Counted from the first letter of the stretch, positions 9,501-18,903 are shown. The stretch: DNA of 64,000 bases from JBEEOW01 sp041191405 (GCA_041191405.1 JBEEOW010000006.1:62001-126000), one strand, 5' to 3'. Numbers and translations: made by a program. The notes: generated by a model not told the origin, from the letters alone.

Positions 9501-12500
9501 GTAAAATTCCTAACAATGGTGATGGTGTAAGCTTATTAAGTTCAAATGACAATAAAATAGGAGGTTCATTAACAGCAGACGGGAATTTTATTTCAGCAAA
9601 TAAATTAATTGGTATTTCTGTAGTTGGTACTAGTGGTTCAGGAACTACAGGTAACTTAATTCAAAACAATTATATAGGTACTAACAAAAATGGAGTAGGT
9701 ACTACTTTTGGTAATGATAGTTTAGGTATTGTACTTTCATATGCTAATTCAACTCAAATATTAGCAAATGTTGTTTCAAAAAATAGATTAGGAGGTATCA
9801 GTTTATCAAATTCTGGTACTAATGCAGGAACATTTAATACTATTAATGCTAACATTATAGGTTTTGACAAAACAGGTCAAACAGCTATTGGTAATGGAGG
9901 AAACGGTATTACACTTGATAACTCTAAATACAATCAAATTGGTGCAGTTGGTGCAGGTAACGTAATCGGTAATCACGCTACAGGAGATGGTATTCAATTA
10001 AAAAATACTTCATCAAACAATACGATTGTTGCAAATACAATTGGTTTAACAAAAGATTTTTCAACTACTGCAATAAATTTTAATGGTATATCGCTAGATA
10101 ATTCGAGTATTGTAACAATTGATAAAAACATTGTTTCAGGGAATGCAAAGGACGGTATTGTGGTTACAGGTTCAACAGCAACAAGTATTACGAACAACAC
10201 AATTGGAACTAATCCGTCAAATGCTACCACTTTAGGAAATACTGAAAATGGTATTAATATTAATGCAGCATCGAATGGAGCAACAGTAACAGCGAATATA
10301 ATTGCAAAAAATGGCTTAGATGGTTTATTAATTGATGCATCAAACGGTGCTGTAGTTACTGCAAATATAATAGGTACTAATGCAGCTGCTTCAACTACTA
10401 ACTTAGGAAACGTTGGAAATGGTATTAGCTTAATAAATGGTTCAAAAAGTGCAAAAATTGGTACTACAAATAATATAGCTTACAATACAATAGCTGTTTT
10501 TGTTGATGATGCTACAACTACAGGTAATACAATTACTCAAAATAGTATTTATTGTAATACTGATGCATCTATTCCTGGTATTAAGTTAAGCAAGAATGGA
10601 AATAACAACTTATTGAATCCTTGGATTTCAACACGTAAACCAAAAGTTTTAATTAAAGACCCTAATAATGGAGGTAAGTCTTCTTTATTATTAGATTCTG
10701 TTTCAGTGGTTCAAGGTGCTACAGTTGAGTTCTTCAAAAAAGATGCAACTTGTAATAACTGTACACAAGGTCAAACTTATGTTGATAAAATAAATGTTGT
10801 TACTATTCCTGCTTCTAGCCCAAGTATTGGAATTGCATATTTAAACTTAAACACAGTATTAGATTCTTTAGAATGTGATGATTATATAGTTACTGTTACT
10901 GATTTAGCGGGAAATACATCTCAGTTTTCTACATGTTCTAAATGTTTTAATTTATGTACTCCATCAACTGTAACATTAAATCCAGTTTCACAAACTGCTT
11001 GTGAGGGTTCAACTACTACAAAGTTTACTGCAACATCAAGTGGGTCATCAGATACATATATTTGGCAAGTTTATGACAATACACTTTCTAAATATGTAGA
11101 TATTCAAGCTTCAAATACTGATTATTCTGGTATTACTACAAACACTCTTTCAATTACAAATGTTAAAACATCAATGGATGCTTTGAAATATAGAATCAAA
11201 GTATTTACATGTGGAGATAGTGTGTTTTCAAATGTTACTACTGATGCTATTTTAACTGTGAAATCTTTACCTAAAGTAACACTTGATCCGCTTCCAACAA
11301 GATTGTGTGTTGGTGGAAATTATACCTTTAAATCATTAGGAACTGGAACAGGTTTAACCTATCAATGGCAAGTTGCAAACAAAACTACTCCAACTGTTTT
11401 CTCAAATGTAAGTGGTGAAACTAGTGCAGATTATACTTTCTCAAACATTCCACAGACAGCAGATGGAAATATATATAGAGTTGAATTAAAAGGCGATTGC
11501 CCTACAACATTGCCATTATATACTGATACTGCTCAGTTATTTGTTGACTCTGCAACTTCAATTAAAACACAGCCAGTTGATGTAGCAATATGTTCACCAG
11601 GAAATGCAACTTTCAAAGTAGATGTATTGGGTAGAAATACAGCAACATATCAATGGCAAGAAAGTATAAATGGAGGTGCATTTGCTAATATTTCAAATGG
11701 TGGTATCTATGCAGGTACTTCTTCTACAAGTTTAACATTAACAAATGCATTAATTTCAGCTAAATATCAATTAGTTGTTACAGGAAAATGTAACCCTATA
11801 ACAAGTAATGCAGCTAATTTAACGTTTACTACTGCACCAACTGTTCAAACATCTCCTGTAAGTACACCTATCTGTGAAGATGCAAATACTACACTAAGTG
11901 GAACAGTCAAAGATGCGACATCATATTATTGGGAAGTATCGACAGATAATGGTGGAACTTGGACTACTGTTGCAGCATCTTCAGTTTATTCAACAGTAAC
12001 AACAAGTACATTAACCTTTACAAAAGTACCATTATCGTATAACACATATCAGTATCGCTTAGTTGGTGTTGGTGCTTGTACTCCTGATGCTGTAACTTCT
12101 GCTACGATATTAACAGTGAATGAAAAACCAAAGGTTGTAAATATTTCAAGTATTACACCTGTATGTGAAGGTGCTACTGCAACTTATACAACAACTGCTA
12201 CTGGTACAAGCTTGAGTTTCCAATGGAAAGTTTCAACTGATAATGGTGTTACATTTAATAATATTGCAGTTGGTGCACCATATACTGTAACTAGCACTGC
12301 AAATTCATCTACTTTGGATATAGTAACAAGTACTTCACTTAATACATATAAATATCAATTGGAAGTTACAGGAACATGTTCTCCTAAAGCTGTTTCTAAT
12401 GATGTATTGTTAACTGTGAATTCTAATCCAACAGTAACAAGTCCAGCAGATGTTACCATGTGTGAGAATGCTACTAAAACAATGTCTGTAACATTGGGAG

Positions 12501-14656
12501 GAACAGGAGTAGGAGCACAATGGCAAATTGATAATGGAACAGGTTATGTTGATATTATTGCAGACGCCACTTTCTCAGGAGTAACTAGTAATACATTAAC
12601 AATTAAAAATCCTGCTACTTCATTAAATGGAGCAAAATTCCAAGTTGTTGCTAAAGGTACATGTAATAATACTACCGGAGTAACTTCTGCAAATTTTGCA
12701 ACTTTAACTATTAACACAGTTCCAGTTATTTCTCTACAACCTAAAAATAAAACTGTTTGTGAAGGAAGTGCAACAGGATTTGGCGTTACTGCAACTGGTA
12801 CAGGTTTAACATATAAATGGGAAGTAAACACTGGTAGTGGCTTTACTTCAATTTCAGGTGCTGGTTATTCAGGTGTAAACTCTGATACATTAATGATATC
12901 ATCTGTAACAAATGCAATGAATAATTATGAATACAGAGTAGTTATTGCAGGAACTTGTTCAACAGTTACAACCAATTTAGGTAAATTAACAGTTAATAGA
13001 AGTCCTCAAATTTTACAATTCCCACAATCTGCTACAATTTGTCCAGGAAACACAGTAACATTTACATCAAATGCATTAGCTGTAGCTGGTTTAAATTATA
13101 GATGGCTGACTGATAATGGTACAGGTATTTTTGATACAATAGTAGGTGCTAATCAAAAAGATTATAAAACTCCTACTGTTTCGGTAGCTACAGGAGGTTT
13201 TAAATATCAATTAGTTGTTTGGGCAACGTGTCCATCTCCAGTAACAACTGCACCAGTAGGCATAACTTTAACAACTGCTCCTGTTATCACAACTGCACCA
13301 TCAAATGCAAGTATTTGTGATGGTGGGGATGCAAACTTTACAGTAATTGCAACAAATGCAACAAGTTATCAATGGTCAATTGATGGTGTTGGTATTTTAA
13401 ATGATGATGCTACATTTACTGATACAAAAACTAATTCATTAACTGTTAAAGGGGCAACTTTAGCTCAGTTTAATGGTCAAGTATTTAGAGTAACTGCGTT
13501 TGGAGCATGTGCACCTAATGATACCCGTACAGCTTTTATTAATTTTGTTATACCTACAGTTGACCCAATTTTGCCAAGCTTAGTATGTGATAGTAATTTA
13601 ACTAATATCAAAGTTGAATCAACAGGTCCAGGATCAAGTGGTGCAGGTACAACTTTTGTATGGTCATCACAGGCATTATCACCTGGAGTTGTAACAAATC
13701 CTGCTGTTAATATACCAAGAGGTAGTGGAGGAAAGCATACCATTGCTGAATTATTAGATAATACAACAACCAATCCAGTAGTGGTTCAATATACAGTTAC
13801 ACCTTATAAAGCTGGATGTTATGGTAATCCTGAAGTAGCAACTGTAATTGTTAGACCAACTGTTTATTTAACATTAGATGGGCCGTATACAGATAAATGT
13901 ATTGGTTCAGATATTACATTAACTGCACCATTTTATCCAAATGGGGAGTATGCATGGTTCTTAAATGGTGTTTTATTAGATAAAGATACTTCTAATTCAG
14001 TTACTGTAAAGGTTCCTTCTGAAGTTACAGAGGTAGAGGTATTCTTTGAAGATACACTTTTCAATTGCCAAAATCCTTCTGTAATTGATTCTATTGTTCC
14101 AATTCCGTTAACTAAGGTTGATTATGTTAGAACTAGATTATGTGCAGGTTTTGAGGCTACATTTACTCCTAATGTGCCAACAAATGCATTAGTTGATAAT
14201 TTTGTTTGGACATTTGGTGACTATAATGTAACCAAAAATAGCACAATCCTTAGTCCTGAAATAGGTTATAATTTTAAAAATGCTGGTAGTTTCTTAACTA
14301 AAGTAGATGCTTATTACAAAGGTTGTAAAGTGGCTTCGTACGATTCAACTTTAATTGTAAGTGATTGTTCTTTACAGTTTAGAAATACAATTACACCAAA
14401 TGGTGACAACCAAAATGAAGAATTTGAAATTGGAAATATCGATTTATATCCAAATGCTGAAATATCGATATTTAACCGTTGGGGTGTAATAATATGGTCT
14501 GGTAAAAACTTGACTGTGAATAAATTTGCAGGGTTGAATACATCTGGTGAAGTATTAGAAGATGGGGTTTATTACTACGTACTTGATTTAAAAACAGGTA
14601 GTAACAAACAATCTATCAAGAAAGGATATATTACTTTAATGAGAACAATTCCATAA
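6503..14656 (+). CDS. Giant T9SS-secreted surface protein: parallel beta-helix, Ig-like repeats, CHU_C-like tail
   Basis: 2717 residues from the ATG at 6503; an upstream TTG (6461) would place 14 extra residues before the signal peptide and is rejected. After the signal (ending ALFANA) comes about 1,350 residues of right-handed parallel beta-helix rungs with recurring ISGN..NGI, N.I..N.IG and NLISGNT elements, as in NosD/PbH1-type repeats. From about residue 1485 to 2470 there are about nine Ig-like repeats, each opening with a xxPxxxxxCxG pattern and a YxW core, then PKD-like modules. The last ~95 residues (TPNGDNQNEEFEIGNI, FNRWG, DGVYYYVL) match the type B T9SS / gliding-motility C-terminal domain. 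The protein is thus predicted to be exported through the type IX system and displayed on the cell or secreted. A role in adhesion or polysaccharide binding is inferred; no lyase catalytic residues were identified. Confidence 0.92.
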   Translation: MKLLYKNIFKKALMLGLMMSALFANAATFTVTNTNATGAGSFVQAILDANAAAGADIINVTAVGTTSIAACQITGPVTINSALTFIVDGTGTYRQNPWNTDLIGIASSNVTINSLVVQNAKPSVVANTWEGSGFICGNGLSNITLNNCKVTGCNAQGFAVSTWVAAGNTVQNTNFTFTNCDFSNNGRCGLNLSYTNNVTITGGTYNNNFEHGIYFNGLVYKAGAAVASTDIANLLGVTGATVDGATCNNNGGTNSDGGGIVLEGNSNGNIIRNGFFNNNRAHGIWLRRGNDNNQILNNQCFQNGKNGAFGGSALACGVNIALGGNTGNLIKGNTCEDNKFHGIYLYDNYGLTGNNLNYIENNTVITNDQYGILIINSNKTVIRNNKIGTDATGTDKGNALDGIFYGNSSTGGEISGNLIVYNKGNGVNITAGSDIPADPSDPNTVLIPKGGSNDNFIFNNYVGIDQAGIAKPNSLDGIVLSESFGNNIGRSATVLNAHANSAIVGITANTRYKNYISGNLKNGISLFNIDPTTGSLNPKGLPLNATVIEGNYIGTNLIGTSAVANGSDGIGTLNTGTSKVSKISIIDNLISGNTDDGIQLGGSSSTPSLNELISIQGNIIGMNLAQNASIPNGGHGLNLVSTEMVEIGDQLATAFSSKSNLISGNTKDGIEVTLFAKNINIYYNRIGTDPTGTSAFPNRKGIWMDGANNNFIVGNLISGNTEDGIYVVNASGLINPNTISKNYIGTNQAGTAALANGFNGITLDACNNNKIGTSTTDGNLISGNTGEGISLINNSDANTIDGNTIGLNVTLNGKIPNGKNGILLSTNASNNKIGSVVRNYISGNAENGIQLNGASNNTIAKNFIGLGPSPADSPYGNMKDGISLIGSSTNTIGGATTADANTIAGNNFANGTFNGISITASSNTNSILNNRIGTLSTGTGNPVGANGGQQNIGILINGSTGNTLNANIIGNAKSHGVSLVSANTNTLTTNLIGLDINGTGKIPNNGDGVSLLSSNDNKIGGSLTADGNFISANKLIGISVVGTSGSGTTGNLIQNNYIGTNKNGVGTTFGNDSLGIVLSYANSTQILANVVSKNRLGGISLSNSGTNAGTFNTINANIIGFDKTGQTAIGNGGNGITLDNSKYNQIGAVGAGNVIGNHATGDGIQLKNTSSNNTIVANTIGLTKDFSTTAINFNGISLDNSSIVTIDKNIVSGNAKDGIVVTGSTATSITNNTIGTNPSNATTLGNTENGININAASNGATVTANIIAKNGLDGLLIDASNGAVVTANIIGTNAAASTTNLGNVGNGISLINGSKSAKIGTTNNIAYNTIAVFVDDATTTGNTITQNSIYCNTDASIPGIKLSKNGNNNLLNPWISTRKPKVLIKDPNNGGKSSLLLDSVSVVQGATVEFFKKDATCNNCTQGQTYVDKINVVTIPASSPSIGIAYLNLNTVLDSLECDDYIVTVTDLAGNTSQFSTCSKCFNLCTPSTVTLNPVSQTACEGSTTTKFTATSSGSSDTYIWQVYDNTLSKYVDIQASNTDYSGITTNTLSITNVKTSMDALKYRIKVFTCGDSVFSNVTTDAILTVKSLPKVTLDPLPTRLCVGGNYTFKSLGTGTGLTYQWQVANKTTPTVFSNVSGETSADYTFSNIPQTADGNIYRVELKGDCPTTLPLYTDTAQLFVDSATSIKTQPVDVAICSPGNATFKVDVLGRNTATYQWQESINGGAFANISNGGIYAGTSSTSLTLTNALISAKYQLVVTGKCNPITSNAANLTFTTAPTVQTSPVSTPICEDANTTLSGTVKDATSYYWEVSTDNGGTWTTVAASSVYSTVTTSTLTFTKVPLSYNTYQYRLVGVGACTPDAVTSATILTVNEKPKVVNISSITPVCEGATATYTTTATGTSLSFQWKVSTDNGVTFNNIAVGAPYTVTSTANSSTLDIVTSTSLNTYKYQLEVTGTCSPKAVSNDVLLTVNSNPTVTSPADVTMCENATKTMSVTLGGTGVGAQWQIDNGTGYVDIIADATFSGVTSNTLTIKNPATSLNGAKFQVVAKGTCNNTTGVTSANFATLTINTVPVISLQPKNKTVCEGSATGFGVTATGTGLTYKWEVNTGSGFTSISGAGYSGVNSDTLMISSVTNAMNNYEYRVVIAGTCSTVTTNLGKLTVNRSPQILQFPQSATICPGNTVTFTSNALAVAGLNYRWLTDNGTGIFDTIVGANQKDYKTPTVSVATGGFKYQLVVWATCPSPVTTAPVGITLTTAPVITTAPSNASICDGGDANFTVIATNATSYQWSIDGVGILNDDATFTDTKTNSLTVKGATLAQFNGQVFRVTAFGACAPNDTRTAFINFVIPTVDPILPSLVCDSNLTNIKVESTGPGSSGAGTTFVWSSQALSPGVVTNPAVNIPRGSGGKHTIAELLDNTTTNPVVVQYTVTPYKAGCYGNPEVATVIVRPTVYLTLDGPYTDKCIGSDITLTAPFYPNGEYAWFLNGVLLDKDTSNSVTVKVPSEVTEVEVFFEDTLFNCQNPSVIDSIVPIPLTKVDYVRTRLCAGFEATFTPNVPTNALVDNFVWTFGDYNVTKNSTILSPEIGYNFKNAGSFLTKVDAYYKGCKVASYDSTLIVSDCSLQFRNTITPNGDNQNEEFEIGNIDLYPNAEISIFNRWGVIIWSGKNLTVNKFAGLNTSGEVLEDGVYYYVLDLKTGSNKQSIKKGYITLMRTIP

Positions 14657-14680
14657 TAATTATCTAAGAAATAAACATTA

Positions 14681-14720
14681 AGAGAGGAAGTTAATTGATT
14701 TTAACTTCCTCTTTCTATTT
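14681..14720 (+). terminator. Rho-independent terminator after the giant surface protein
   Basis: A perfect 12-bp stem, AGAGGAAGTTAA (14683-14694) with TTAACTTCCTCT (14701-14712) around a 6-nt loop, is followed by TTCTATTT. Confidence 0.85.
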
Positions 14721-14732
14721 AAATCAAATATT

Positions 14733-15905
14733 ATGTTTACAAAATTAAGGGTTATTGAGTTAGCAACGGTGTTGGCAGGGCCAGCTGTTGGTCAATTTTT
14801 TGCTGAATTAGGAGCACATGTCCTTAAAATTGAAAATCATAATACTGGAGGAGATGTTACGAGAAGTTGGAGGTTATCTTCTGAGTCGGCAAATAGTGAA
14901 TATATTAATGCATATTTTTCAACAGTAAATTGGGGCAAACAATTTGTTGGTATTGATATTTCTACAAATGAAGGATTAGCAATTTTTTATGATTTAATCA
15001 AAGAAGCTGACATTTTAATTTGCAATTTTAAACCAGGAGACGACTTAAAGTTGAAGGTAGATTATGAAACTCTAGCATCTATAAATCCGAAACTTATTTA
15101 TGGACATATAACTGGATACGGTTCAAATAACAATAGAGTAGGGTTTGATGCCATCATTCAAGCAGAAGCTGGCTTTACTTTTTTAAATGCTGAAAAGGGG
15201 GGAAATGGGCATAAAATGCCTGTTGCTTTGATGGATGTATTGGCTGCACATCAATTAAAAGAGGGATTATTAGTTGCTCTATTAAAAAGAGTTGAAAATA
15301 GTTTAGGTACAAAAGTGGAAGTGTCGTTGATTCAATCAGGTATATCTGCATTGTCAAATCAAGCGCTTAATTATTTGCATGCGGGAGTTATACCAAAAGC
15401 AATGGGTTCAGAGCATCCAAATATAGTTCCTTATGGTTCTAGTTTTTTAACTAAAGATAATGAATACTTAGTGTTGGCTGTTGGTACTGATAAACAATTT
15501 CAGCTTTTATGTAAGGTGTTAGAAATGAGCGATATTGCTTTTGAAGATAGATTTTTATCGAATAAAAATAGAGTTGAAAATAGGAAAGAATTAAATGAGA
15601 TTTTGGCAACAAATATGTTAAACTTTGATATTGAGTTTATATTAAACCAATGTTTGATGCACAATATCCCTGCTGGAAGAATAAATAATATGGAACAGGT
15701 TTTTGAACAACCAGAAGCAAATGAATTGATTATTCTTTCGGATGAGTTAAATATGCGAGGCTTAAAACAAGTAGTGGCTTCAAATATTGAAAGTATAAAC
15801 TTAACAACACCTAAACCTATTGGTTTTGATACTGATAAAGTTTTATCTCAATATCTATCAAGTGAAAAATTAATAGAACTTAAAAATAAAAAAGTGATAG
15901 CTTAA
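14733..15905 (+). CDS. CoA-transferase family III (CaiB/BaiF) protein
   Basis: 390 residues, the family's usual length. Family III hallmarks are visible: the N-terminal VIELATVLAGPAVGQFFAELGAHVLKIE segment (broken here into its parts: VLAGP, LGA.VLKIE), GGDVTR, GYGS near residue 130, and MPVALMDVLAA, whose Asp is the expected catalytic residue forming aspartyl-CoA thioesters. Such enzymes move CoA between carboxylic acids in the cytoplasm; the acids used here cannot be told. The gene lies between two hairpin terminators, so it is probably monocistronic. Confidence 0.9.
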   Translation: MFTKLRVIELATVLAGPAVGQFFAELGAHVLKIENHNTGGDVTRSWRLSSESANSEYINAYFSTVNWGKQFVGIDISTNEGLAIFYDLIKEADILICNFKPGDDLKLKVDYETLASINPKLIYGHITGYGSNNNRVGFDAIIQAEAGFTFLNAEKGGNGHKMPVALMDVLAAHQLKEGLLVALLKRVENSLGTKVEVSLIQSGISALSNQALNYLHAGVIPKAMGSEHPNIVPYGSSFLTKDNEYLVLAVGTDKQFQLLCKVLEMSDIAFEDRFLSNKNRVENRKELNEILATNMLNFDIEFILNQCLMHNIPAGRINNMEQVFEQPEANELIILSDELNMRGLKQVVASNIESINLTTPKPIGFDTDKVLSQYLSSEKLIELKNKKVIA

Positions 15906-15930
15906 TATAATTTAGCTATCACTTTCTAGA
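15889..15930. terminator. Bidirectional terminator between convergent genes
   Basis: AAAGTGATAGCT (15891-15902) pairs perfectly with AGCTATCACTTT (15914-15925). A T-rich tract lies on the right and an A-rich tract on the left, so it can stop both the CoA-transferase transcript (whose stop codon lies in the loop) and the convergent YceI transcript. Confidence 0.8.
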
Positions 15931-15932
15931 AT

Positions 15933-15980
15933 TTTAATAATCTTAAGTCTAAAATCTATAATCTAAAATCTTAAAATCTA
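15933..15980. repeat. Low-complexity word repeat (TCTAAAATCTA type)
   Basis: Four to five degenerate copies of a TCTAAAATC(T)A word run up to the stop codon of the YceI gene. The same word family recurs at 32846-32904. Confidence 0.6.
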
Positions 15981-16520
15981 CTTTTTGGGTTCAAGCGGAA
16001 TATTCGCAGTCACCTTAATTTTTTCTGCAATTTTTGCGAAAACTACTTTTGGTATTTCAATGTTATGGTCTGCGGTTGCAATCCAGAATTCACTAAATAA
16101 TGTGATTTTACCTGATTTCACAGTAACCTGACCTTCAATTGTTCTGTCTTTTGTTACACCATGTATCGTTAATTTTCCGGTTGCTGTAACTTTATAAACA
16201 CCATCTTTGGTGTAGTCTACTTTTTCATTGATTTTACCTGTAAATGAAGCTTTTGGATATTTTTCACTTTCCATGTAATTTTCATTGAAATGTTCTTGCA
16301 TTAAGGAATTTGTAAATTTAAATTGCTTTATAACAAGTTGAATAGCAAGGTCATTTGTTTCAGTATTTAACACTGCTCCTACGGTTTTACTAGTAGCATT
16401 TATATCTTCAACCGGAGTGGTTGAAAAAAACTGAACAACTCCCTTTTGGGTCATATAAATTTGCGAATATGAGCAAATACTATTAAATAGAATACTTGAA
16501 ATTATGATTAATTTTTTCAT
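15978..16520 (-). CDS. YceI-family periplasmic protein
   Basis: 180 residues from the ATG at 16520. The ORF can be extended by 12 residues but MKKLIIISSILFNSICSYSQ is a clean signal peptide, so the shorter form is chosen. YceI features are present: FSTTPVEDINA near the N-terminus, the central FNENYMESEKYPKASFTGK block, the GKLTIHGVTKDRTI strand pair, and a C-terminal strand. The family forms a lipocalin-like barrel that binds long isoprenoid or other lipids in the periplasm. It starts 10 bases after the DUF3078 stop codon, which suggests a two-gene operon. Ligand unknown. Confidence 0.92.
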   Translation of the reverse strand: MKKLIIISSILFNSICSYSQIYMTQKGVVQFFSTTPVEDINATSKTVGAVLNTETNDLAIQLVIKQFKFTNSLMQEHFNENYMESEKYPKASFTGKINEKVDYTKDGVYKVTATGKLTIHGVTKDRTIEGQVTVKSGKITLFSEFWIATADHNIEIPKVVFAKIAEKIKVTANIPLEPKK

Positions 16521-16530
16521 TTTGAATTTG

Positions 16531-17484
16531 TTAAAGTAATTTAAAGTTAAGTCCAACGGTTAATACAGATTTTCGTTGTAATTTCGGACCAATTATTGTG
16601 CCATCATTTTTGTTTGTTTTTATATCATCATCATACAAAAGAGTATAATTAAAAGTTGTAACTATGAAATTATTCACTTTCATGCTTATTAAATTATCGA
16701 AGAATACGTCTATTTTATTCAATGTTTTGTAATTCATAAACAAGTTAGCATTAGCTTGATAGGTTACGTTTTTTGCAATTGAAAATTTTGCCCCAATGTT
16801 TGTGTAAGCCCCAAGTTCAATTCTTGATTTTTTGCCAACACTTACTCCATAAGCACCTGCATTGGAAAGTATTTCACTGTTAACTATGGTAGTTTTTGTT
16901 GTAACTGGAGATAAAACAATAAAGAATTTTTCGTTTGGTTTAATTTGAAAACCAAGAGAACCTACAAAATAAGCAGGAGCTAAAAAATTTGAAATATAAG
17001 TTTCTTTCTCGCTACTAGTAGCTTTGTCTATTTCGAATTTTGAACCTTTATCAAATTGAGTTCTAAAGTCAACTAAAGCCGTAATACTAGTTTTTTTGCT
17101 CAAATTTCTACCATATTTTGAGGTTAAAATAATTTTATCATCACCTTTTCTGAAATTTGCCGAACCCAATTTTGATTGCCCATAACCTAGTTCAATGTAG
17201 TTATTCCATGAGTGATGATCTTCTAATAAATTGGCATAACTTGTAAATAAGCTACTTATGGTTTGAGCGTTTTGTCCACCTGCAGCCCAATTGTTTAATG
17301 ACGTATTTGTAAAATTTACATTAAATAATGAACCAACTTTCCATTTTTTTAAAGAATCTGGCTTTTCTGTAGCCACTTTGGCAGCTAACTCTTTATCTAC
17401 ATCTGCTTTATTAAATTTACCTTCTTGTGCAAATGAAATATAATTTGCTAAAATTAGCATTGCAGAAAATACTACTTTTTTCAT
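16531..17484 (-). CDS. DUF3078 outer-membrane-like protein
   Basis: 317 residues with a signal peptide (MKKVVFSAMLILANYISFAQ). The segment WKVGSLFNVNFTNTSLNNWAAGG followed by many amphipathic strands is characteristic of the DUF3078 family, thought to be beta-barrels of the outer membrane. Examples of strands are NNYIELGYGQSKLG, KYGRNLSKKTSI and NFIVTTFNYTLLYDDD. The C-terminus ends on a hydrophobic strand (VGLNFKLL), as expected for barrel insertion. It is the first gene of the operon with YceI. The biological role of this family is not established. Confidence 0.88.
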   Translation of the reverse strand: MKKVVFSAMLILANYISFAQEGKFNKADVDKELAAKVATEKPDSLKKWKVGSLFNVNFTNTSLNNWAAGGQNAQTISSLFTSYANLLEDHHSWNNYIELGYGQSKLGSANFRKGDDKIILTSKYGRNLSKKTSITALVDFRTQFDKGSKFEIDKATSSEKETYISNFLAPAYFVGSLGFQIKPNEKFFIVLSPVTTKTTIVNSEILSNAGAYGVSVGKKSRIELGAYTNIGAKFSIAKNVTYQANANLFMNYKTLNKIDVFFDNLISMKVNNFIVTTFNYTLLYDDDIKTNKNDGTIIGPKLQRKSVLTVGLNFKLL

Positions 17485-17595
17485 GATTACTTAAATAGTT
17501 TTAATTTTCGAGCATAAAAATAATTGAATTTTTTCATTTAATTAGTTTCAATTTTAAATTGATTGTGAGAGAATTATTTATATTTCTTATTTTAT

Positions 17596-17603
17596 TAACT
17601 TTG
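17596..17603 (+). promoter_or_regulatory. -7 box TAACTTTG upstream of the DUF4846 gene
   Basis: Exact match to the Bacteroidota TAnnTTTG element, 20 bases before the ATG at 17623. No TTG is found at the expected upstream spacing, so support is partial. Confidence 0.45.
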
Positions 17604-17622
17604 TTAAAATACAAATTTAGGT

Positions 17623-18495
17623 ATGAAATTATTCTTGAAAATTAATCTCATTTTCATTGTTATTTGTTTGTCAATATTATACTCATGTGCTCAAACGAGT
17701 GACAATATCGATACAATTGTAGATGAAACATCAAAGGCATATATTGTTGTTGATTCTCAGGCAACAACAATTTCAACCAGATTTAATACCCCAATTGGAT
17801 TTACAAGAAAATCATATCCCAAAAATTCTTTTCAATACTATTTAAGTAATTTTCCATTGAAAAAATTTGGTTCAAGAGTTTACTTTTATAATGGATTTCC
17901 TAAACCTAATCAAACTGTAAATGCTTCGGTTTTAGATATTGATGTAGGTAAAAAAGACTTGCAACAATGTGCAGATGCAGTGATGCGTTTAAGAGCAGAA
18001 TATTTATTTGCTCAAAATCAATTTGATAAAATACATTTTAACTTTACCAATGGATTTAGAGTTGATTTTGTTAAATGGGCGCAAGGAAATAGAATAAAAG
18101 TTCAAGGGAATAATACTTCTTGGTATAAAGCTTTTGAAAAAGAGGATTATTCATACCTCAATTTTAAAGCTTATATGGAGCAAATTTTTCAATATGCAGG
18201 TACTTTGTCGCTTAGTAAAGAGCTAAAAAAGATTCCAATTGATAGTATTGAAATTGGGGATGTGTTTATTCAGGGTGGTAGCCCAGGGCATGCAGTGATT
18301 GTTGTAGATGTTGCTGTAAATGGAAAAGGAGAAAAGGTGTTTATGATTGCCCAAAGTTATATGCCTGCTCAAAATATACATTTGTTGGTAAATGCTACAA
18401 ATGAAAAACTTTCGCCTTGGTACAATGTTCATCAGTTTGAAAAAATATATTCGCCTGAATGGACTTTTGAAAAGTCTGATTTGAAGAGGTTTTGA
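17623..18495 (+). CDS. DUF4846 lipoprotein
   Basis: 290 residues. A lipobox ends in YSC (Cys22), so a lipoprotein. The body matches the DUF4846 pattern: RFNTPIGFTRK, SFQYYLSNFPLK, VLDIDVGKKDLQQCADAVMRLRAEYL, FNFTNGFRVDFVKWAQGNR and a C-terminal GDVFIQGGSPGHAVIVVD segment with a Gly-His. That last segment resembles a papain-like/NlpC-like core where the His could be catalytic, but this is speculative. The gene is transcribed divergently from DUF3078 and has its own -7 box. Confidence 0.85.
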   Translation: MKLFLKINLIFIVICLSILYSCAQTSDNIDTIVDETSKAYIVVDSQATTISTRFNTPIGFTRKSYPKNSFQYYLSNFPLKKFGSRVYFYNGFPKPNQTVNASVLDIDVGKKDLQQCADAVMRLRAEYLFAQNQFDKIHFNFTNGFRVDFVKWAQGNRIKVQGNNTSWYKAFEKEDYSYLNFKAYMEQIFQYAGTLSLSKELKKIPIDSIEIGDVFIQGGSPGHAVIVVDVAVNGKGEKVFMIAQSYMPAQNIHLLVNATNEKLSPWYNVHQFEKIYSPEWTFEKSDLKRF

Positions 18496-18642
18496 ATTGA
18501 TTTACACTTAAGTAATCTGTTAAAATTAAAATTATAAAATTAATATCCGTAATATTTAAATGTTCGTAAAACGCATAAAAATATAGGGTTGGTTTTGATT
18601 TTATAGTAAATAATAATACATTTAACTAAAATTTGATTTTAT

Positions 18643-18903
18643 ATGACCGCAGCTCAAAGTATTAGGTTATTTGAAATATTTCTTCCAATTGTTAAAGAAG
18701 AATCAAAAGCCAAAGAAATAATTACAAACATTGAGGATGTTATTGAAAATAGATTCGATAAAGAAAAAGAAATTTTGGCAACTAAACATGACATATTAGA
18801 AATGAAAACTGAGATTATGAAAACTATATATGTAGTTGGCTTAGTTCAGTTTTTAGCTATTATTGGTAGTGTAATTGCAATTATGAGTTTTATCATGAAA
18901 TAA
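18643..18903 (+). CDS. Small coiled-coil protein with a C-terminal membrane helix
   Basis: 86 residues. A charged helical region (about 15-60, including FDKEKEILATKHDILEMK) leads into one transmembrane helix (about 63-84, VGLVQFLAIIGSVIAIMSFI). The layout is like small tail-anchored coiled-coil (DUF1640/CCDC90-like) proteins seen in many bacteria, but no family can be named with confidence. It is isolated, with AT-rich gaps of about 150 and 265 bases on either side in which no RNA gene or repeat was seen. Confidence 0.6.
   Translation: MTAAQSIRLFEIFLPIVKEESKAKEIITNIEDVIENRFDKEKEILATKHDILEMKTEIMKTIYVVGLVQFLAIIGSVIAIMSFIMK

Noticed and set aside
8743..10230. Several antisense ORFs of 60-95 codons inside the beta-helix region
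   Set aside because: They are shadows of a repetitive coding sequence: Ile/Val/Pro-rich translations, no starts with signals and no spacing logic.
14641..15980. tRNA genes in short intergenic gaps
   Set aside because: Intergenic hairpins here and elsewhere are terminators; no cloverleaf with a T-loop GTTCRA-like box was seen in any gap.
18252..18330. NlpC/papain-type catalytic site in the DUF4846 protein
   Set aside because: A Gly-His strand is present but no paired catalytic Cys could be placed, so no enzymatic call is made.
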